A stretch of DNA of 64,000 bases from Pseudomonadales bacterium (lineage in GTDB: Bacteria; Pseudomonadota; Gammaproteobacteria; Pseudomonadales; Porticoccaceae). Shown here in pieces: positions 8,234 to 17,846 of this stretch (positions are counted from its first letter, which is position 1; the number at the start of each line of letters is the position of its first letter). The notes under the pieces were generated by a model. That model saw nothing but the letters and a program-made list of their open reading frames with translations, had not been told where the DNA came from and did not search any database. The position numbers and the translations under genes were made by a program. Where the stretch lies: contig JACKOF010000001.1 of the NCBI GenBank assembly GCA_024234435.1, positions 248,001 to 312,000 on the forward strand. Direction: 5' to 3'.

Positions 8234-9643
8234 ATGTCTGACCGGGGTTGCGATTTTACAATGATTGTAATTGGCAGTGGGCCCGCAGGTGAAAGTGCCG
8301 CCATGAATGCTGTTAAACGTGGTAAACGCTGCGCTGTTATTGAGATGCAGCCCAAGGTGGGTGGCAATTGCACACACAAGGGAACGATTCCGTCCAAGGC
8401 GTTGCGGCAGTCAATCAAGCAGTTGTTGCGATTTTCCAATAACCCGTTGTTGAGTGACTATGTGCACCCGCGCTCCTATTCATTCCCAAATCTGAAGGGG
8501 GAAATGAAAAAGGTGATCCAGCGGCAGGTGGATATGCGGTCACGATTTTATTCCCGCAACGGTATTCAGCGCATGACCGGGCATGCCCGTCTGGTGGACG
8601 AACATTCGGTGTTTGTCACACTCAGTGATGGCAGTGAGGACGTGATTACCGGGGAAAGTATTGTTATTGCTACAGGTTCGCGCCCCTATCATCCGCATGA
8701 CATTGATTTCAATCATCCTCGAATTTACGACAGCGACAGTATTCTGGATATGGAGCACACGCCACGTAAATTGCTGATTTACGGGGCGGGAGTGATTGGC
8801 TGTGAGTATGCATCTATTTTTTCCGGCTTGCGGGTGAAGGTGGACCTGATTAACAGTCGCGATTATTTGCTGGAATTTCTTGATGACGAGATTTCTGATG
8901 CGCTCAGTTATCACCTGCGGGATACCGGCGTCATGGTTCGACACCGGGAGGAGTACAGCGAAGTGATTGCTGATGACAAGGGCATTACCTTGAAGCTGAA
9001 GTCCGGCAAGAAGCTGAGGGCTGATGCCATGCTGTGGTGCAATGGCCGTATGGGGAACTCTGACAATATGGGGCTTGAAGCCTTGGGAATTGAGCCTGAT
9101 CATCGCGGTCAGCTGAAGGTCAACAACCGCTATCAGACCGCCATTAAAAACATCTACGCAGTGGGTGATGTAGTTGGCTGGCCCAGCCTGGCCAGCGCCG
9201 CCTACAATCAGGGCCGTTCTGCCGCTGCAGCGGCACGAGGTAAAGAGAGCAACCAATTTGTCGAAGATGTAGCTACAGGAATCTACACGATTCCCGAGAT
9301 CAGCTCAGTCGGCCGTACGGAACAGGAACTGACAGCGGCTAAAGTCCCCTACGAAATTGGCCGCGCTTTTTTCAAGGACACTGCCCGTGGGCAAATTTCC
9401 GGCAATATGGTGGGGGTGTTAAAGCTGTTGTTCCATCCGGAAACACACCAGATCCTGGGCATACATTGTTTTGGCGCAGAGGCGACCGAGATTATTCATA
9501 TTGGCCAGGCTATCATGAATCAACCGGGTGAAAACAATACCATTGACTATTTTATTCGTACGGCCTTTAACTACCCAACCATGGCTGAAGCCTATCGCAT
9601 TGCTGCGCTGAATGGGTTGAATCGTCTCTATGAGGATGGTTAA
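8234..9643 (+). CDS. sthA: Soluble pyridine nucleotide transhydrogenase
   Basis: This 469-residue FAD enzyme transfers hydride between NADPH and NAD+ in the cytoplasm and helps remove excess NADPH. The N-terminal FAD site VIGSGPAGESAA (residues 12-23) and the second nucleotide site YGAGVIGCEYASIF are clear, as is the C-terminal dimerisation domain with NYPTMAEAYRIAALNG. The site that is a redox CxxxxC pair in lipoamide dehydrogenases reads GGNCTHKGTIPSKAL here: one Cys (46) and Thr instead of the second, as expected for SthA and not for a disulfide reductase. ATG 8234 follows GGAG at 8224-8227 and gives the family length (E. coli 466); an upstream in-frame start at 8117 would add 39 unrelated residues. 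Confidence 0.95.
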   Translation: MSDRGCDFTMIVIGSGPAGESAAMNAVKRGKRCAVIEMQPKVGGNCTHKGTIPSKALRQSIKQLLRFSNNPLLSDYVHPRSYSFPNLKGEMKKVIQRQVDMRSRFYSRNGIQRMTGHARLVDEHSVFVTLSDGSEDVITGESIVIATGSRPYHPHDIDFNHPRIYDSDSILDMEHTPRKLLIYGAGVIGCEYASIFSGLRVKVDLINSRDYLLEFLDDEISDALSYHLRDTGVMVRHREEYSEVIADDKGITLKLKSGKKLRADAMLWCNGRMGNSDNMGLEALGIEPDHRGQLKVNNRYQTAIKNIYAVGDVVGWPSLASAAYNQGRSAAAAARGKESNQFVEDVATGIYTIPEISSVGRTEQELTAAKVPYEIGRAFFKDTARGQISGNMVGVLKLLFHPETHQILGIHCFGAEATEIIHIGQAIMNQPGENNTIDYFIRTAFNYPTMAEAYRIAALNGLNRLYEDG

Positions 9644-9752
9644 AAATGAGGCATTCAAATTGGGCGATAGGTAATGGTTGATGGCTTCCTCAGTTTTATC
9701 GTTTTTTGCTGTAACGCCGACGGTGGTCTTTCACCAAAACGGTGATGTTACG

Positions 9753-10889
9753 TTAGTCGGTATTTTTAAATGGTAGAAACTGTTTCGAGTGCTCAGTGTA
9801 GCGAGACACCTGGGAGGATTCCTCTTCAAGAAAACGGCCAATGGCTTTGCGAAAGCCTTCATGGGCAATCCAATGCATGGAGTGCGTATTGACTGGCGTG
9901 AATCCCCGCTGGATCTTGTGCTCGCCCTGTGCCCCGGGATCAAATCGCTGCAAACCGTTAGCAATGCAGTATTCAATGCCCTGGTAGTAGCAGGTTTCGA
10001 AGTGAAGGCCGTCGATCTCCCGAATGGCTCCCCAGTAGCGGCCATAAAGCGTGTTGCTGGATTGAAAGTTCAGGGCGGCAGCAATCGGTATATCATCCTG
10101 ATAGGCCATCACCATAACGATCTGGCTTGCCATGTGTTTTCCTATCAATTGAAAAAATTCTCTGGTCAGATAACCGCCATGACCGCTTCGTTTGGCGTAA
10201 GTGGCCTGGTAAAATCGATAAAAATGCTGCCATATATCGGGAGTCAGCTGGTCTCCGGTGAGTATGGATAGCGATACGTTCTGCTCATAAACCCGCCGTC
10301 GCTCTTTGCGCAAATTCTTGCGTTGGCGTGATTTGAAGGTGTTTAGAAAGTGATCGAAAGATTGATAGCCCTGATTAAACCAGTGGTACTGGACACCGAT
10401 TCGATCAAGTAATCCGGCTTTTTCAAGGTGCAGACTCTCTTCTTGTTCCGGGAATAATACATGCCATCCCGAGAAATTTTTCTGCTTCAGTTGCTGGGTA
10501 ATAGCTTTGCAAAAATAATCACAGGCGGTGGCTGCTTCGAGATTGTTAGTGGCTATTCTGTTTCCTGTTGCGGGTGTAAAGGGAATTGCGGTCACCAGTT
10601 TCGGGTAGTAGGGTAAACCGTTACGCTGGTAGGCGTCGGCCCAACTCCAGTCGAAAACATATTCCCCATAAGAGTGGCTTTTCAGGTAAAGCGGCATAAC
10701 GGCCACCAACATATCCTGATCAAATAACAGGGCATGAAAGGGTTGCCAGCCAGATTCGCCACCGACACTGCCGCTCGTTTCCAGTGCATCTAAAAACTCG
10801 TGGCGCAGAAACGGGTAGTCGATACCGGCCACGAGATTCCAGGCTGCAGCGCTGCAGTCGCTGATTCGATCGATAAAGCGAACATTCAT
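9753..10889 (-). CDS. FemAB/GNAT-like N-acyltransferase, DUF482 family
   Basis: This 378-residue protein has the conserved DUF482 (COG3146) pattern: YPFLRHEFLDALE near residue 26, then VAVMPLYLKSHSYGEYVFDWSWADAY, a central KSRQRKNLRKERR basic segment, and GRYWGAIREIDGLHFETCYYQGIEYCI followed by FDPGAQGEHKIQRGFTP. The fold is a tandem GNAT like FemX. The family is widespread in proteobacteria and its substrate is unsettled. It is a single gene, convergent with sthA and divergent from the MHYT kinase, so context adds little. Identity of the family is firm; the reaction is unknown. Confidence 0.85.
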   Translation of the reverse strand: MNVRFIDRISDCSAAAWNLVAGIDYPFLRHEFLDALETSGSVGGESGWQPFHALLFDQDMLVAVMPLYLKSHSYGEYVFDWSWADAYQRNGLPYYPKLVTAIPFTPATGNRIATNNLEAATACDYFCKAITQQLKQKNFSGWHVLFPEQEESLHLEKAGLLDRIGVQYHWFNQGYQSFDHFLNTFKSRQRKNLRKERRRVYEQNVSLSILTGDQLTPDIWQHFYRFYQATYAKRSGHGGYLTREFFQLIGKHMASQIVMVMAYQDDIPIAAALNFQSSNTLYGRYWGAIREIDGLHFETCYYQGIEYCIANGLQRFDPGAQGEHKIQRGFTPVNTHSMHWIAHEGFRKAIGRFLEEESSQVSRYTEHSKQFLPFKNTD

Positions 10890-11121
10890 TTGGTTGTCCT
10901 GGTGAGGGTTGTGGTCATATTGCGGGTATTATCCATATCCTGCTAAAAAGTTCGCCCGCTGTTTGGTTGAAAACAGTTTGAGTGACATCTACTATCCATT
11001 TCAGTAATACGATAGTGGTTGGTCGGCAGAGAACCTGAATCAGAAGCGCGATCACTGTTTAGGTACTGGAAAGGTAGTAAGGCTCGGTGTACAGAATAAT
11101 AAATATATCAGGAGTTACATG

Positions 11122-13239
11122 ATGGCTGCTTTCTTTGGTCCTGTCGAAATGGGTGGTGGGTATTTTGATATTGGTCTGGTGATGCTTTCCTACGGGGTTG
11201 CTGTTCTTGCTTCATTTACGGCCCTTTCGCTCAGCAAGCGTTATGCGGAATTGCGGGGTAGAGCAGCCTTTTACTGGTTACTGGCCGGCTCCTTTTCTAT
11301 GGGGTTGGGTATCTGGTCGATGCATTTTGTCGGCATGCTGGCTTTCAGTATGGATATGCCCTTCTCTTACGATATTTCAATCACGCTTGCCTCGCTCTTT
11401 GTTGGAATGTTGTCTGCGTGTTGTGCCATTTATGCTTCCTCAGGGAAAAAAGTTGGCGCGGGTCGACTTCTTGGTGGTGGGCTGATATTGGGCTGTGGCA
11501 TCGCCGGAATGCATTACACCGGTATGGAGGGCATGGTCATGCCCGCTGCATTGAGCTATGACCCATTGATATTTTCAATCTCTATTGTGATTGCGGTTGT
11601 GGTTTCTGTTGTGGCGCTCTGGATGATGTCCAGAATCAATCTCAAAACCGGTCAGGCATTCAGATTGAAAGTGGCCGCTGCTCTGATTATGGGCTTTGCG
11701 ATTTGCGGCATGCATTACACTGGCATGGCTGCCGCGATCTATACCCCGATTCCAGACGCTGTTATGGGAGGAGCTGCTCACGGCCTTAGCCAGCTCGGGA
11801 TTGGGTTGACGGTTGCCGCTGCAACGGTAGTGGTGCTGCTGATAACGTTGCTGACAGTTTATTTCGAGCGCAAGCTGGATGTTGAGAAAGAGGTTGCTGA
11901 ACGGCTCGGCCAGGAAGTTCGAGAACGTACCCATGATCTGGAAGTTCAGGCTAAGAACCTCGAGCAGAGCAATGTGAAGCTTGAGCAGGAGGTGCGGGAA
12001 CGGCAAGTAGCGCAGGAGGAGTCGACCAGGCTCAGTTATATTCTCGATGAATCTTCCAGCGAAATTTATTATTTTGAGGAAGAGGGTCTCAAGTTTTTGG
12101 GGGCCAATAAAGGCGCGCAAAGAAACATCCAGTTTAGCTCCGCTGAATTAAAAACAATGACCTTGCTTGACCTGATGAATGATTACAGCCGAGAAGAGTT
12201 TGATGATTCGGTATCCCCTCTGGCTTCCAGTAAAAAGGGACCTGCCATTTTTGAAACCAGATTCCAGCGCAAAGACGGATCAATCTATCTGGCCAAGGTG
12301 AATTTGCACCGTTCTTATGCTACCGAACCAGCTGTTTTTGTGGCCATTGTTGAAGATATTACCGAGCGCAAAAAACTCGAAGAGCAGCTTTCCCAGTCGC
12401 GAAAATTGGAATCCATTGGTCAGTTGGCAGCAGGGGTCGCCCATGAAATTAATACGCCTATTCAGTTTATTGGTGACAATATTCTCTTTGTGCAGGACTT
12501 TTTTGGTGATGTGAATCAGTTAATCGAGCCTTATGGCGAGATACTTCAATCAATTAAAGAGGGGGCGGGAGCTCTTTCGCCAGAGAAAATTGCCGAGCTG
12601 GAGGAGAATTTTGAAAAGCTCGATTACGAATATACGTCCCGGGAAGTTCCGAAAGCACTTTCTGACTCGATGGATGGCATTAAACGCGTAAGTGATATTG
12701 TCAGTGCCATGAAAGAATTTTCACATCCGGGGCAAGCGCAAAGTAAAACCATGACTCAGATTAACCACTCGCTGGAGACAACACTCACGGTCAGTGCTAA
12801 TGAGTGGAAGTATGTGGCGGAAGTTGAGAAGCAACTGGACCCCGATCTGCCCATGGTGGAGTGCTTGCCGGGTGAACTCAACCAGGTTTTCTTGAATCTC
12901 ATTGTCAATGCCTCCCATGCCATTGATGAGTCGAACAGTGATAAAGGCGTCGAGAAAGGCACCATTACGCTTGCCACCAGCAGCGATGATGAGTGGGTGG
13001 AAATCCGCATTAAAGATACGGGCAATGGCATACCTGCCGAAGTTGCCGAGCGCATTTTCGAACCGTTTTTCACCACCAAGGGTGTTGGCAAAGGTACGGG
13101 GCAGGGGCTCTCAATTGCACACAATATTGTGGTAACGGGTCATCAGGGGCAGTTGTTTTTTGAAACCGAGCAAGGGAAGGGCACGACGTTTGTTGTCCGT
13201 TTGCCTCGCAAACAGTCAGAGAATCTGGCGGTTGACTGA
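11122..13239 (+). CDS. MHYT-domain sensor histidine kinase with PAS domain
   Basis: This 705-residue membrane sensor begins with a seven-helix MHYT region (about residues 10-250) carrying the repeated motifs WSMHFVGM, GMHYTGMEGM and GMHYTGMAA, which are proposed to bind a metal and sense a gas such as O2, CO or NO. A coiled-coil linker follows (about 255-300), then a PAS domain (about 305-425). The kinase core has the phospho-acceptor H-box LAAGVAHEINTPIQF, the N-box LNLIVNASHAIDE, and glycine boxes KDTGNGIP and GVGKGTGQGLSIAHNI. No receiver domain is fused and no response regulator is adjacent, so its partner is unknown. ATG 11122 is taken because GGAG (11111-11114) is 7 bases upstream; the ATG at 11119 is the alternative. 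Confidence 0.9.
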   Translation: MAAFFGPVEMGGGYFDIGLVMLSYGVAVLASFTALSLSKRYAELRGRAAFYWLLAGSFSMGLGIWSMHFVGMLAFSMDMPFSYDISITLASLFVGMLSACCAIYASSGKKVGAGRLLGGGLILGCGIAGMHYTGMEGMVMPAALSYDPLIFSISIVIAVVVSVVALWMMSRINLKTGQAFRLKVAAALIMGFAICGMHYTGMAAAIYTPIPDAVMGGAAHGLSQLGIGLTVAAATVVVLLITLLTVYFERKLDVEKEVAERLGQEVRERTHDLEVQAKNLEQSNVKLEQEVRERQVAQEESTRLSYILDESSSEIYYFEEEGLKFLGANKGAQRNIQFSSAELKTMTLLDLMNDYSREEFDDSVSPLASSKKGPAIFETRFQRKDGSIYLAKVNLHRSYATEPAVFVAIVEDITERKKLEEQLSQSRKLESIGQLAAGVAHEINTPIQFIGDNILFVQDFFGDVNQLIEPYGEILQSIKEGAGALSPEKIAELEENFEKLDYEYTSREVPKALSDSMDGIKRVSDIVSAMKEFSHPGQAQSKTMTQINHSLETTLTVSANEWKYVAEVEKQLDPDLPMVECLPGELNQVFLNLIVNASHAIDESNSDKGVEKGTITLATSSDDEWVEIRIKDTGNGIPAEVAERIFEPFFTTKGVGKGTGQGLSIAHNIVVTGHQGQLFFETEQGKGTTFVVRLPRKQSENLAVD

Positions 13240-13279
13240 ATCTTGCAGACGTCTGCGCATTGCAGAGCAGCAGAGCGGG

Positions 13280-14275
13280 CTATTGAGAAAAGTCTTTTTC
13301 GAAGACTACTTCCAGTCGGAGCACCAGTGATGCAACGCCGTGTCTGTCGTCATGCTGATCCTGTTTGACCCAGCGGTAGCCGGGCTGTATATCTGCAAAT
13401 ATCCAGGGCTGAAAAAGGTTCTGCCGATAGCGGATGCCAAGCCCGTAACTGTTGGTCAGGCCATCAGGTTGTGTGCTGCCATTCGCTGAAACATAATAGG
13501 ATACCGCTTTTTTTTCAGTCAGGCGTTTTTTGAGTGCGAATCCGGTCACCCAGGAAACACCGGATTCCTCTTCTTCCCAGTTCACTTTGTTATGCCACTG
13601 GAACACCTTGTCGCTGTCCAGAATCTTGTCGAACTCCAGTCGTGCTCGATGTCCTAGCCCGTCTCCGCCACGGTAGTAGAGTTCGCTGCTGAACCGTCCA
13701 ATCAGGGTGTCTTCAATCGGTCGTTCATATCGGTAACGGACAGCACCCTTGGGGTTCCCTGATGAGCGCAGACCGGCTTTCAGGTCAATGCGGTAATATT
13801 TTTTTTCACGCGCCCTGTACTGCAAGGCGATGTCGTCAGAGCTATCCCTGTCGTCCGCAATCAGGTCATCATCACTGGTTTGTTCGTCATCCGAAAAGAG
13901 CAGGCTGAGACGCTTGTTGATGCGAGGCAGGTGCAGTTTTCCGCGCAGTCCCAGATCGCTATCGAAATCATCGTCTTCATTCCAGCTGTGTTTCAACCGC
14001 AGGCGAAGGGTGGAATAAGCGGCTTCCTGTTCGGTGCGTTTGTCACCGAAAAAAGTGTCGGTCCACTGTGCAATATTGTCAGCGTGATGCACCACATAAT
14101 CCCGGCTGCTGTGATACCAGGGTTTGCTCTCTGTGTCGGTGTTATCAGGATGCTCTTCGACCTTCTCTGTGTGGGGGCTTTTCTCCTGTTGCAATTGGGC
14201 AAAACACCGCGGTACAAAACCAGCGCTGAAAAGCAAAAAAAAGGCAGTGATCACCGGTATCAGCTTAGTGTTCAT
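13280..14275 (-). CDS. Predicted outer-membrane beta-barrel protein, unknown function
   Basis: This 331-residue protein starts with a signal peptide (FFLLFSAGFVPRCFA, cleavage near residue 26). A charged linker rich in His, Glu and Asp follows (about 27-60), and then alternating polar/hydrophobic strands with many aromatic residues, such as YYRIDLKAGLRSS, GAVRYRYERPI, RFSSELYYRGG and YGLGIRYRQNLFQPW. The last strand VASLVLRLEVVFEKDF is barrel-like although the terminal residue is Gln. A DDEQTSDDDLIADDRDSSDD acidic loop sits near residue 128. I do not recognise a named family. It is convergent with the MHYT kinase and divergent from dtd. A barrel is well supported by composition; its cargo is unknown. 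Confidence 0.6.
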   Translation of the reverse strand: MNTKLIPVITAFFLLFSAGFVPRCFAQLQQEKSPHTEKVEEHPDNTDTESKPWYHSSRDYVVHHADNIAQWTDTFFGDKRTEQEAAYSTLRLRLKHSWNEDDDFDSDLGLRGKLHLPRINKRLSLLFSDDEQTSDDDLIADDRDSSDDIALQYRAREKKYYRIDLKAGLRSSGNPKGAVRYRYERPIEDTLIGRFSSELYYRGGDGLGHRARLEFDKILDSDKVFQWHNKVNWEEEESGVSWVTGFALKKRLTEKKAVSYYVSANGSTQPDGLTNSYGLGIRYRQNLFQPWIFADIQPGYRWVKQDQHDDRHGVASLVLRLEVVFEKDFSQ

Positions 14276-14435
14276 GTCGTGCTATCCAGAGATTAACCTC
14301 GTTAATGCTATCGCTCTGCGGGTGGTTCCACAAGCTGTGCCGGACAAGCCTCCGTATGCCCTTGATCGTTAGTCCGGTTCAAGCAGTATGAAATCTGATA
14401 TTCTCTGCGTATGGTTAATGGGTATAAGGATTGTT

Positions 14436-14873
14436 GTGCGGGCTCTTATTCAACGTGTCAGTTACGCAAAAGTGATGGTGGCTGACTGCGCTACCGGTGA
14501 GATAAACCGGGGCATTTTACTGTTATTGGGTGTACAGAAAGGGGACTCTCATGTCGAAGCGGAAAAACTGCTGAAGAAGGTGCTGGACTACCGAGTATTT
14601 CCTGATGATGCTGGCAAGATGAATTGCAGTTTAAGGGATGTAAGGGGTGAACTGCTGGTGGTTTCCCAGTTCACTCTGGCGGCGGATACCCAAAAAGGCT
14701 TGCGGCCCGGTTTTTCGTCGGCGGCGGTGCCGGATGAGGCCGAGAGACTGTATGACTATTTTGTTGCAGAAGCCCGCAAGAGCGGTCTGCCAGTTGCTAC
14801 CGGCAGGTTTGGCGCCGATATGCAGGTGAGTTTGTGCAACGATGGGCCGGTAACTTTTTTGCTGGAAGTTTGA
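14436..14873 (+). CDS. dtd: D-aminoacyl-tRNA deacylase
   Basis: Dtd removes D-amino acids (and glycine mischarged on tRNA-Ala) from tRNA. The product is 145 residues, the same length as E. coli DTD. It opens with RALIQRVSYAKV and has the catalytic SQFTLAAD segment (about residues 77-84) and the cross-subunit Gly-Pro motif NDGPVTFLLEV at the C-terminus. The start is GTG 14436, placed by AAGGA at 14426-14430; an in-frame ATG at 14388 would add 16 residues absent from the family. Its 3' end faces the convergent phosphofructokinase gene across 39 bases with no clear terminator. Confidence 0.95.
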   Translation: MRALIQRVSYAKVMVADCATGEINRGILLLLGVQKGDSHVEAEKLLKKVLDYRVFPDDAGKMNCSLRDVRGELLVVSQFTLAADTQKGLRPGFSSAAVPDEAERLYDYFVAEARKSGLPVATGRFGADMQVSLCNDGPVTFLLEV

Positions 14874-14912
14874 AAAACTCTTTTCTTTCATCCAGCGCGC
14901 CGTAAGATCAAG

Positions 14913-16175
14913 CTACACTTTGAATTCTGTGGCCAGCTTTTTTGTTACCAGTTGTTTTTTCAGTCGAGCGTAAACGGGCATACCATTTTTGTAAGGGGGA
15001 TAATCCTCTCCTTGAATCAATGGCTCCAGGTAATCACGACCAGCCTGAGTAATACCATAGCCGTCTTCCGTAATGTAGCTGGCAGGCATCATTTTTTCTA
15101 CATTGGCAACCTCGTTCAGAGGGGCTTCACCAATGCGCCAGGAATATTCAGGGCCTTCATTGCGTTCGATAGTCACCATCACGGAGTTTTTACCCTGCAG
15201 GGCCAGCTCAACTGCTGCACGACCACTGGCATAGGCTTGTTCGACATCTGTGGCTGAGGCGATATGGCGAGCCGAGCGCTGCAGATAATCAGCCAGAGCC
15301 CAGTGGTATTTGTAGCCGAGTTTTGCCTTGATTATGCCTGCCAGCGTTGGTGCAACGCCGCCCAGCTGTTTGTGGCCGAAAGCATCAGTATGGGTTGATG
15401 CCGCAATAATCTCACCTGCAGCGTTCTGTGTGCCTTCCGAGGCGACGATAACGCAGTAACCTTTTTCCTTGACTGTTTGATCAACGGTCGCCAGGAATTT
15501 CTCTTCTTCAAACGGGACTTCCGGCATCAGGATAATATGCGGTGGATCTCCGGCCTGATCTGCGGCCAATGCACCTGCGGCAGCGATCCACCCGGCATGA
15601 CGCCCCATCACTTCGAGAATAAATACTTTTGTGGAAGATTGGCACATGGATGCAATGTCGAGGCTTGCCTCTTTGGTGGACACGGCAACATATTTGGCCA
15701 CGGAGCCAAAACCGGGGCAGCAGTCAGTCAGCGGCAAGTCATTGTCGACGGTTTTGGGTATATGAATGGCGTGAATGGGGTAACCCATCTGCTCGGAAAT
15801 TTTTGAGACCTTAAGGCAGGTATCTGCCGAGTCACCGCCCCCGTTGTAAAAAAAATAGCCGATATTGTGAGCTTTGAATACTTCGATCAGGCGTTCATAT
15901 TCTTCCCGGTTCTCTTCGTAGCTTTTCAGCTTGTAGCGGCAGGATCCAAAGGCACCCGAAGGCGTATGTCTGAGCGCCGCGATGTCTTCGGCAGATTCCA
16001 GACTGGTATCGATCAGCTCTTCACGAAGCGCACCAATAATGCCATTGCGACCGGCATAGACGGTGCCAATTTTATCGTTGTGTTCGCGGGCGGCTTCAAT
16101 TACGCCGCAAGCGGAAGCATTAATAACGGCAGTCACTCCGCCGGATTGTGCATAAAAGGCGTTTTTCGTCGACAT
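14913..16175 (-). CDS. 6-phosphofructokinase, pyrophosphate-dependent type
   Basis: This 420-residue enzyme interconverts fructose 6-phosphate and fructose 1,6-bisphosphate in glycolysis and gluconeogenesis. The N-terminal phosphate loop AQSGGVTAVINAS, the catalytic PKTVDNDLP (residues 140-148) and the sugar-phosphate segment EVMGRHAGWIAAAGALA are visible. Lys in PKTVDND, where ATP enzymes have Gly (PGTIDND), and Asp115 in GGGDS (112-116), where ATP enzymes have Gly104, both mark the PPi-using class. The position equal to E. coli Asp103 is Gly114, an unusual detail. The start is ATG 16175 (MSTKNAFY); ATG 16184 adds three residues and has AGG only 4 bases upstream. A reversible PPi enzyme would fit a host relying on PPi-linked glycolysis; no other PPi gene lies nearby. 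Confidence 0.9.
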   Translation of the reverse strand: MSTKNAFYAQSGGVTAVINASACGVIEAAREHNDKIGTVYAGRNGIIGALREELIDTSLESAEDIAALRHTPSGAFGSCRYKLKSYEENREEYERLIEVFKAHNIGYFFYNGGGDSADTCLKVSKISEQMGYPIHAIHIPKTVDNDLPLTDCCPGFGSVAKYVAVSTKEASLDIASMCQSSTKVFILEVMGRHAGWIAAAGALAADQAGDPPHIILMPEVPFEEEKFLATVDQTVKEKGYCVIVASEGTQNAAGEIIAASTHTDAFGHKQLGGVAPTLAGIIKAKLGYKYHWALADYLQRSARHIASATDVEQAYASGRAAVELALQGKNSVMVTIERNEGPEYSWRIGEAPLNEVANVEKMMPASYITEDGYGITQAGRDYLEPLIQGEDYPPYKNGMPVYARLKKQLVTKKLATEFKV

Positions 16176-16457
16176 TGGATACATTTACCTGCGATTTCCG
16201 AGGCGCGCATGATACTGGATTTTTTCAATGAATTCACAGGCAACTTGAAAAAAGTGATTTTACGATATGGGATGGCATTGTCGTAGCAAAAAAACAAATG
16301 CAGACCCTGCAGGCAGGGGTTGCCGGTGGTGTGTTGGCACTAATCCAAATGGGTAATCGGGCAATATTACTGTCTTGTCATCAAAAATTGGTGCTAGAGA
16401 CTTGCTTGTCACAGCCGTTCGGGTATTTTGTGCTGCACGAATAAAAGAGATTCTTCA

Positions 16458-17846
16458 ATGCACATCCATATTCTGGGTATTTGCGGCACCTTCATGGGCA
16501 GCCTGGCTCAACTGGCGAAAGCCAGCGGGCATGAGGTTACCGGTTGTGATGCCAATGTTTACCCCCCCATGAGCACCCAGCTGGAGCAGGCTGGTATTGG
16601 TCTGATTGAAGGTTATGCGCCTTCACAACTCGAACCCGCCCCGGATCTGGTGGTAATTGGCAACGCGCTGTCACGAGGGAATCCGGCTGTGGAATATGTG
16701 CTGGAAAAAGGTATTCCCTATGTTTCCGGCCCTCAGTGGCTGGGCGATCAGTTTCTCAATGAAAAATGGGTGCTGGCGGTTTCCGGGACCCACGGCAAAA
16801 CCACCACATCAAGCATGCTTGCCTGGGTATTGGAATACGCCGGTATGCAGCCCGGTTTTCTTATCGGGGGGGTGCCAGTGAACTTCGGTGTCTCCGCCCG
16901 GCTAGGTGAGTCGCCTTTTTTTGTGGTTGAGGCGGATGAATACGACAGTGCTTTTTTCGATAAGCGCTCAAAATTTGTCCACTATCGTCCGCGCACATTG
17001 ATCATGAATAATCTGGAATTTGATCACGCCGACATATTTCCCAATCTGGCGGCAATCCAGACCCAGTTTCATCATCTGGTTCGCACGGTGCCGGGTAATG
17101 GATTGATTATTGCGCCTGCAAATGACAGGAATATACAGCAGGTGCTGGCGCAGGGATGCTGGAGTGAAACCGAGTTGACCGGTGGCACTTTTAGCCGCGA
17201 AGAAAATGAAACCACGAGTCGCTGGCAAGCCAACCTGTTGAAAAGTGATGGCAGCCATTTTGAAGTGATTTTCGAAGGTAAAAAAGCGGGTGAGGTAAGC
17301 TGGACGCAAACGGGTCAACACAGTGTTAATAATGCGCTGGTAACGATGGCGGCTGCACGTCATGTGGGGGTGACTGCGGACGTTTCTGCCGAAGCATTAT
17401 CGCAATTTGCGGGTGTCAAAAGGCGCATGGAACACCTTGCAACTGTCAAGAATATTCGGGTCTACGACGATTTTGCACATCACCCGACAGCGATTGCCAC
17501 CACGCTTGAAGGCTTACGGAAAAGTGTCGGTTCAGAAAAAATTATTGCGGTGATTGAGCCTCGATCCAATACGATGAAACAGGGTGTTCACAAGGATCAA
17601 CTGGCCGCAGCTACTGCTGCAGCTGACTATGCGCTGTGGTTTCAGCCGGATAATATCGATTGGTCGTTGGCAGCGGTGGTGGGCAATGGCGCTGTGCCTG
17701 CTGAGGTGGTGGACGGCATCAATGAGCTGGTCAGCAGGACGGTTGCAAAAAGTGCTGAAACAGGCGCATCCCATATTGTTATCATGAGCAACGGTGGTTT
17801 TGGTGGTTTCCATCAGCAATTAATAGAGGCATTGCAGAATTCATGA
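16458..17846 (+). CDS. mpl: UDP-N-acetylmuramate:L-alanyl-gamma-D-glutamyl-meso-diaminopimelate ligase
   Basis: Mpl joins recycled murein tripeptide to UDP-MurNAc in the cytoplasm, feeding cell-wall recycling. The 462-residue product has the Mur-ligase plan: N-terminal ILGICGTFMGSLAQLAK, the ATP loop SGTHGKTTTSSMLAWVLE (about residues 113-130), the central VEADEYDSAFFDKRSKF, NNLEFDHADIF, and the C-terminal VYDDFAHHPTAIATTLEGL plus EPRSNTMKQGVH. These are diagnostic of Mpl and separate it from MurC. ATG 16458 begins the family N-terminus; an in-frame ATG at 16428 adds ten unrelated residues. The stop overlaps the ubiX start (ATGA), so the two are translationally coupled. Confidence 0.95.
   Translation: MHIHILGICGTFMGSLAQLAKASGHEVTGCDANVYPPMSTQLEQAGIGLIEGYAPSQLEPAPDLVVIGNALSRGNPAVEYVLEKGIPYVSGPQWLGDQFLNEKWVLAVSGTHGKTTTSSMLAWVLEYAGMQPGFLIGGVPVNFGVSARLGESPFFVVEADEYDSAFFDKRSKFVHYRPRTLIMNNLEFDHADIFPNLAAIQTQFHHLVRTVPGNGLIIAPANDRNIQQVLAQGCWSETELTGGTFSREENETTSRWQANLLKSDGSHFEVIFEGKKAGEVSWTQTGQHSVNNALVTMAAARHVGVTADVSAEALSQFAGVKRRMEHLATVKNIRVYDDFAHHPTAIATTLEGLRKSVGSEKIIAVIEPRSNTMKQGVHKDQLAAATAAADYALWFQPDNIDWSLAAVVGNGAVPAEVVDGINELVSRTVAKSAETGASHIVIMSNGGFGGFHQQLIEALQNS

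Noticed and set aside
8540..9256. Minus-strand open frame of 238 codons opposite sthA
   Set aside because: It lies entirely within the conserved sthA coding sequence, and its translation shows no recognisable domain.
9717..9760. CCGAC/GTCGG with inner CACC/GGTG hairpin between sthA and the DUF482 gene
   Set aside because: The stems are short and split by long loops; it is too weak to call a terminator.
16305..16318. CCCTGC-AG-GCAGGG inverted repeat between pfk and mpl
   Set aside because: The loop is too tight for a stable hairpin, and there is no second copy or nearby promoter to support an operator.
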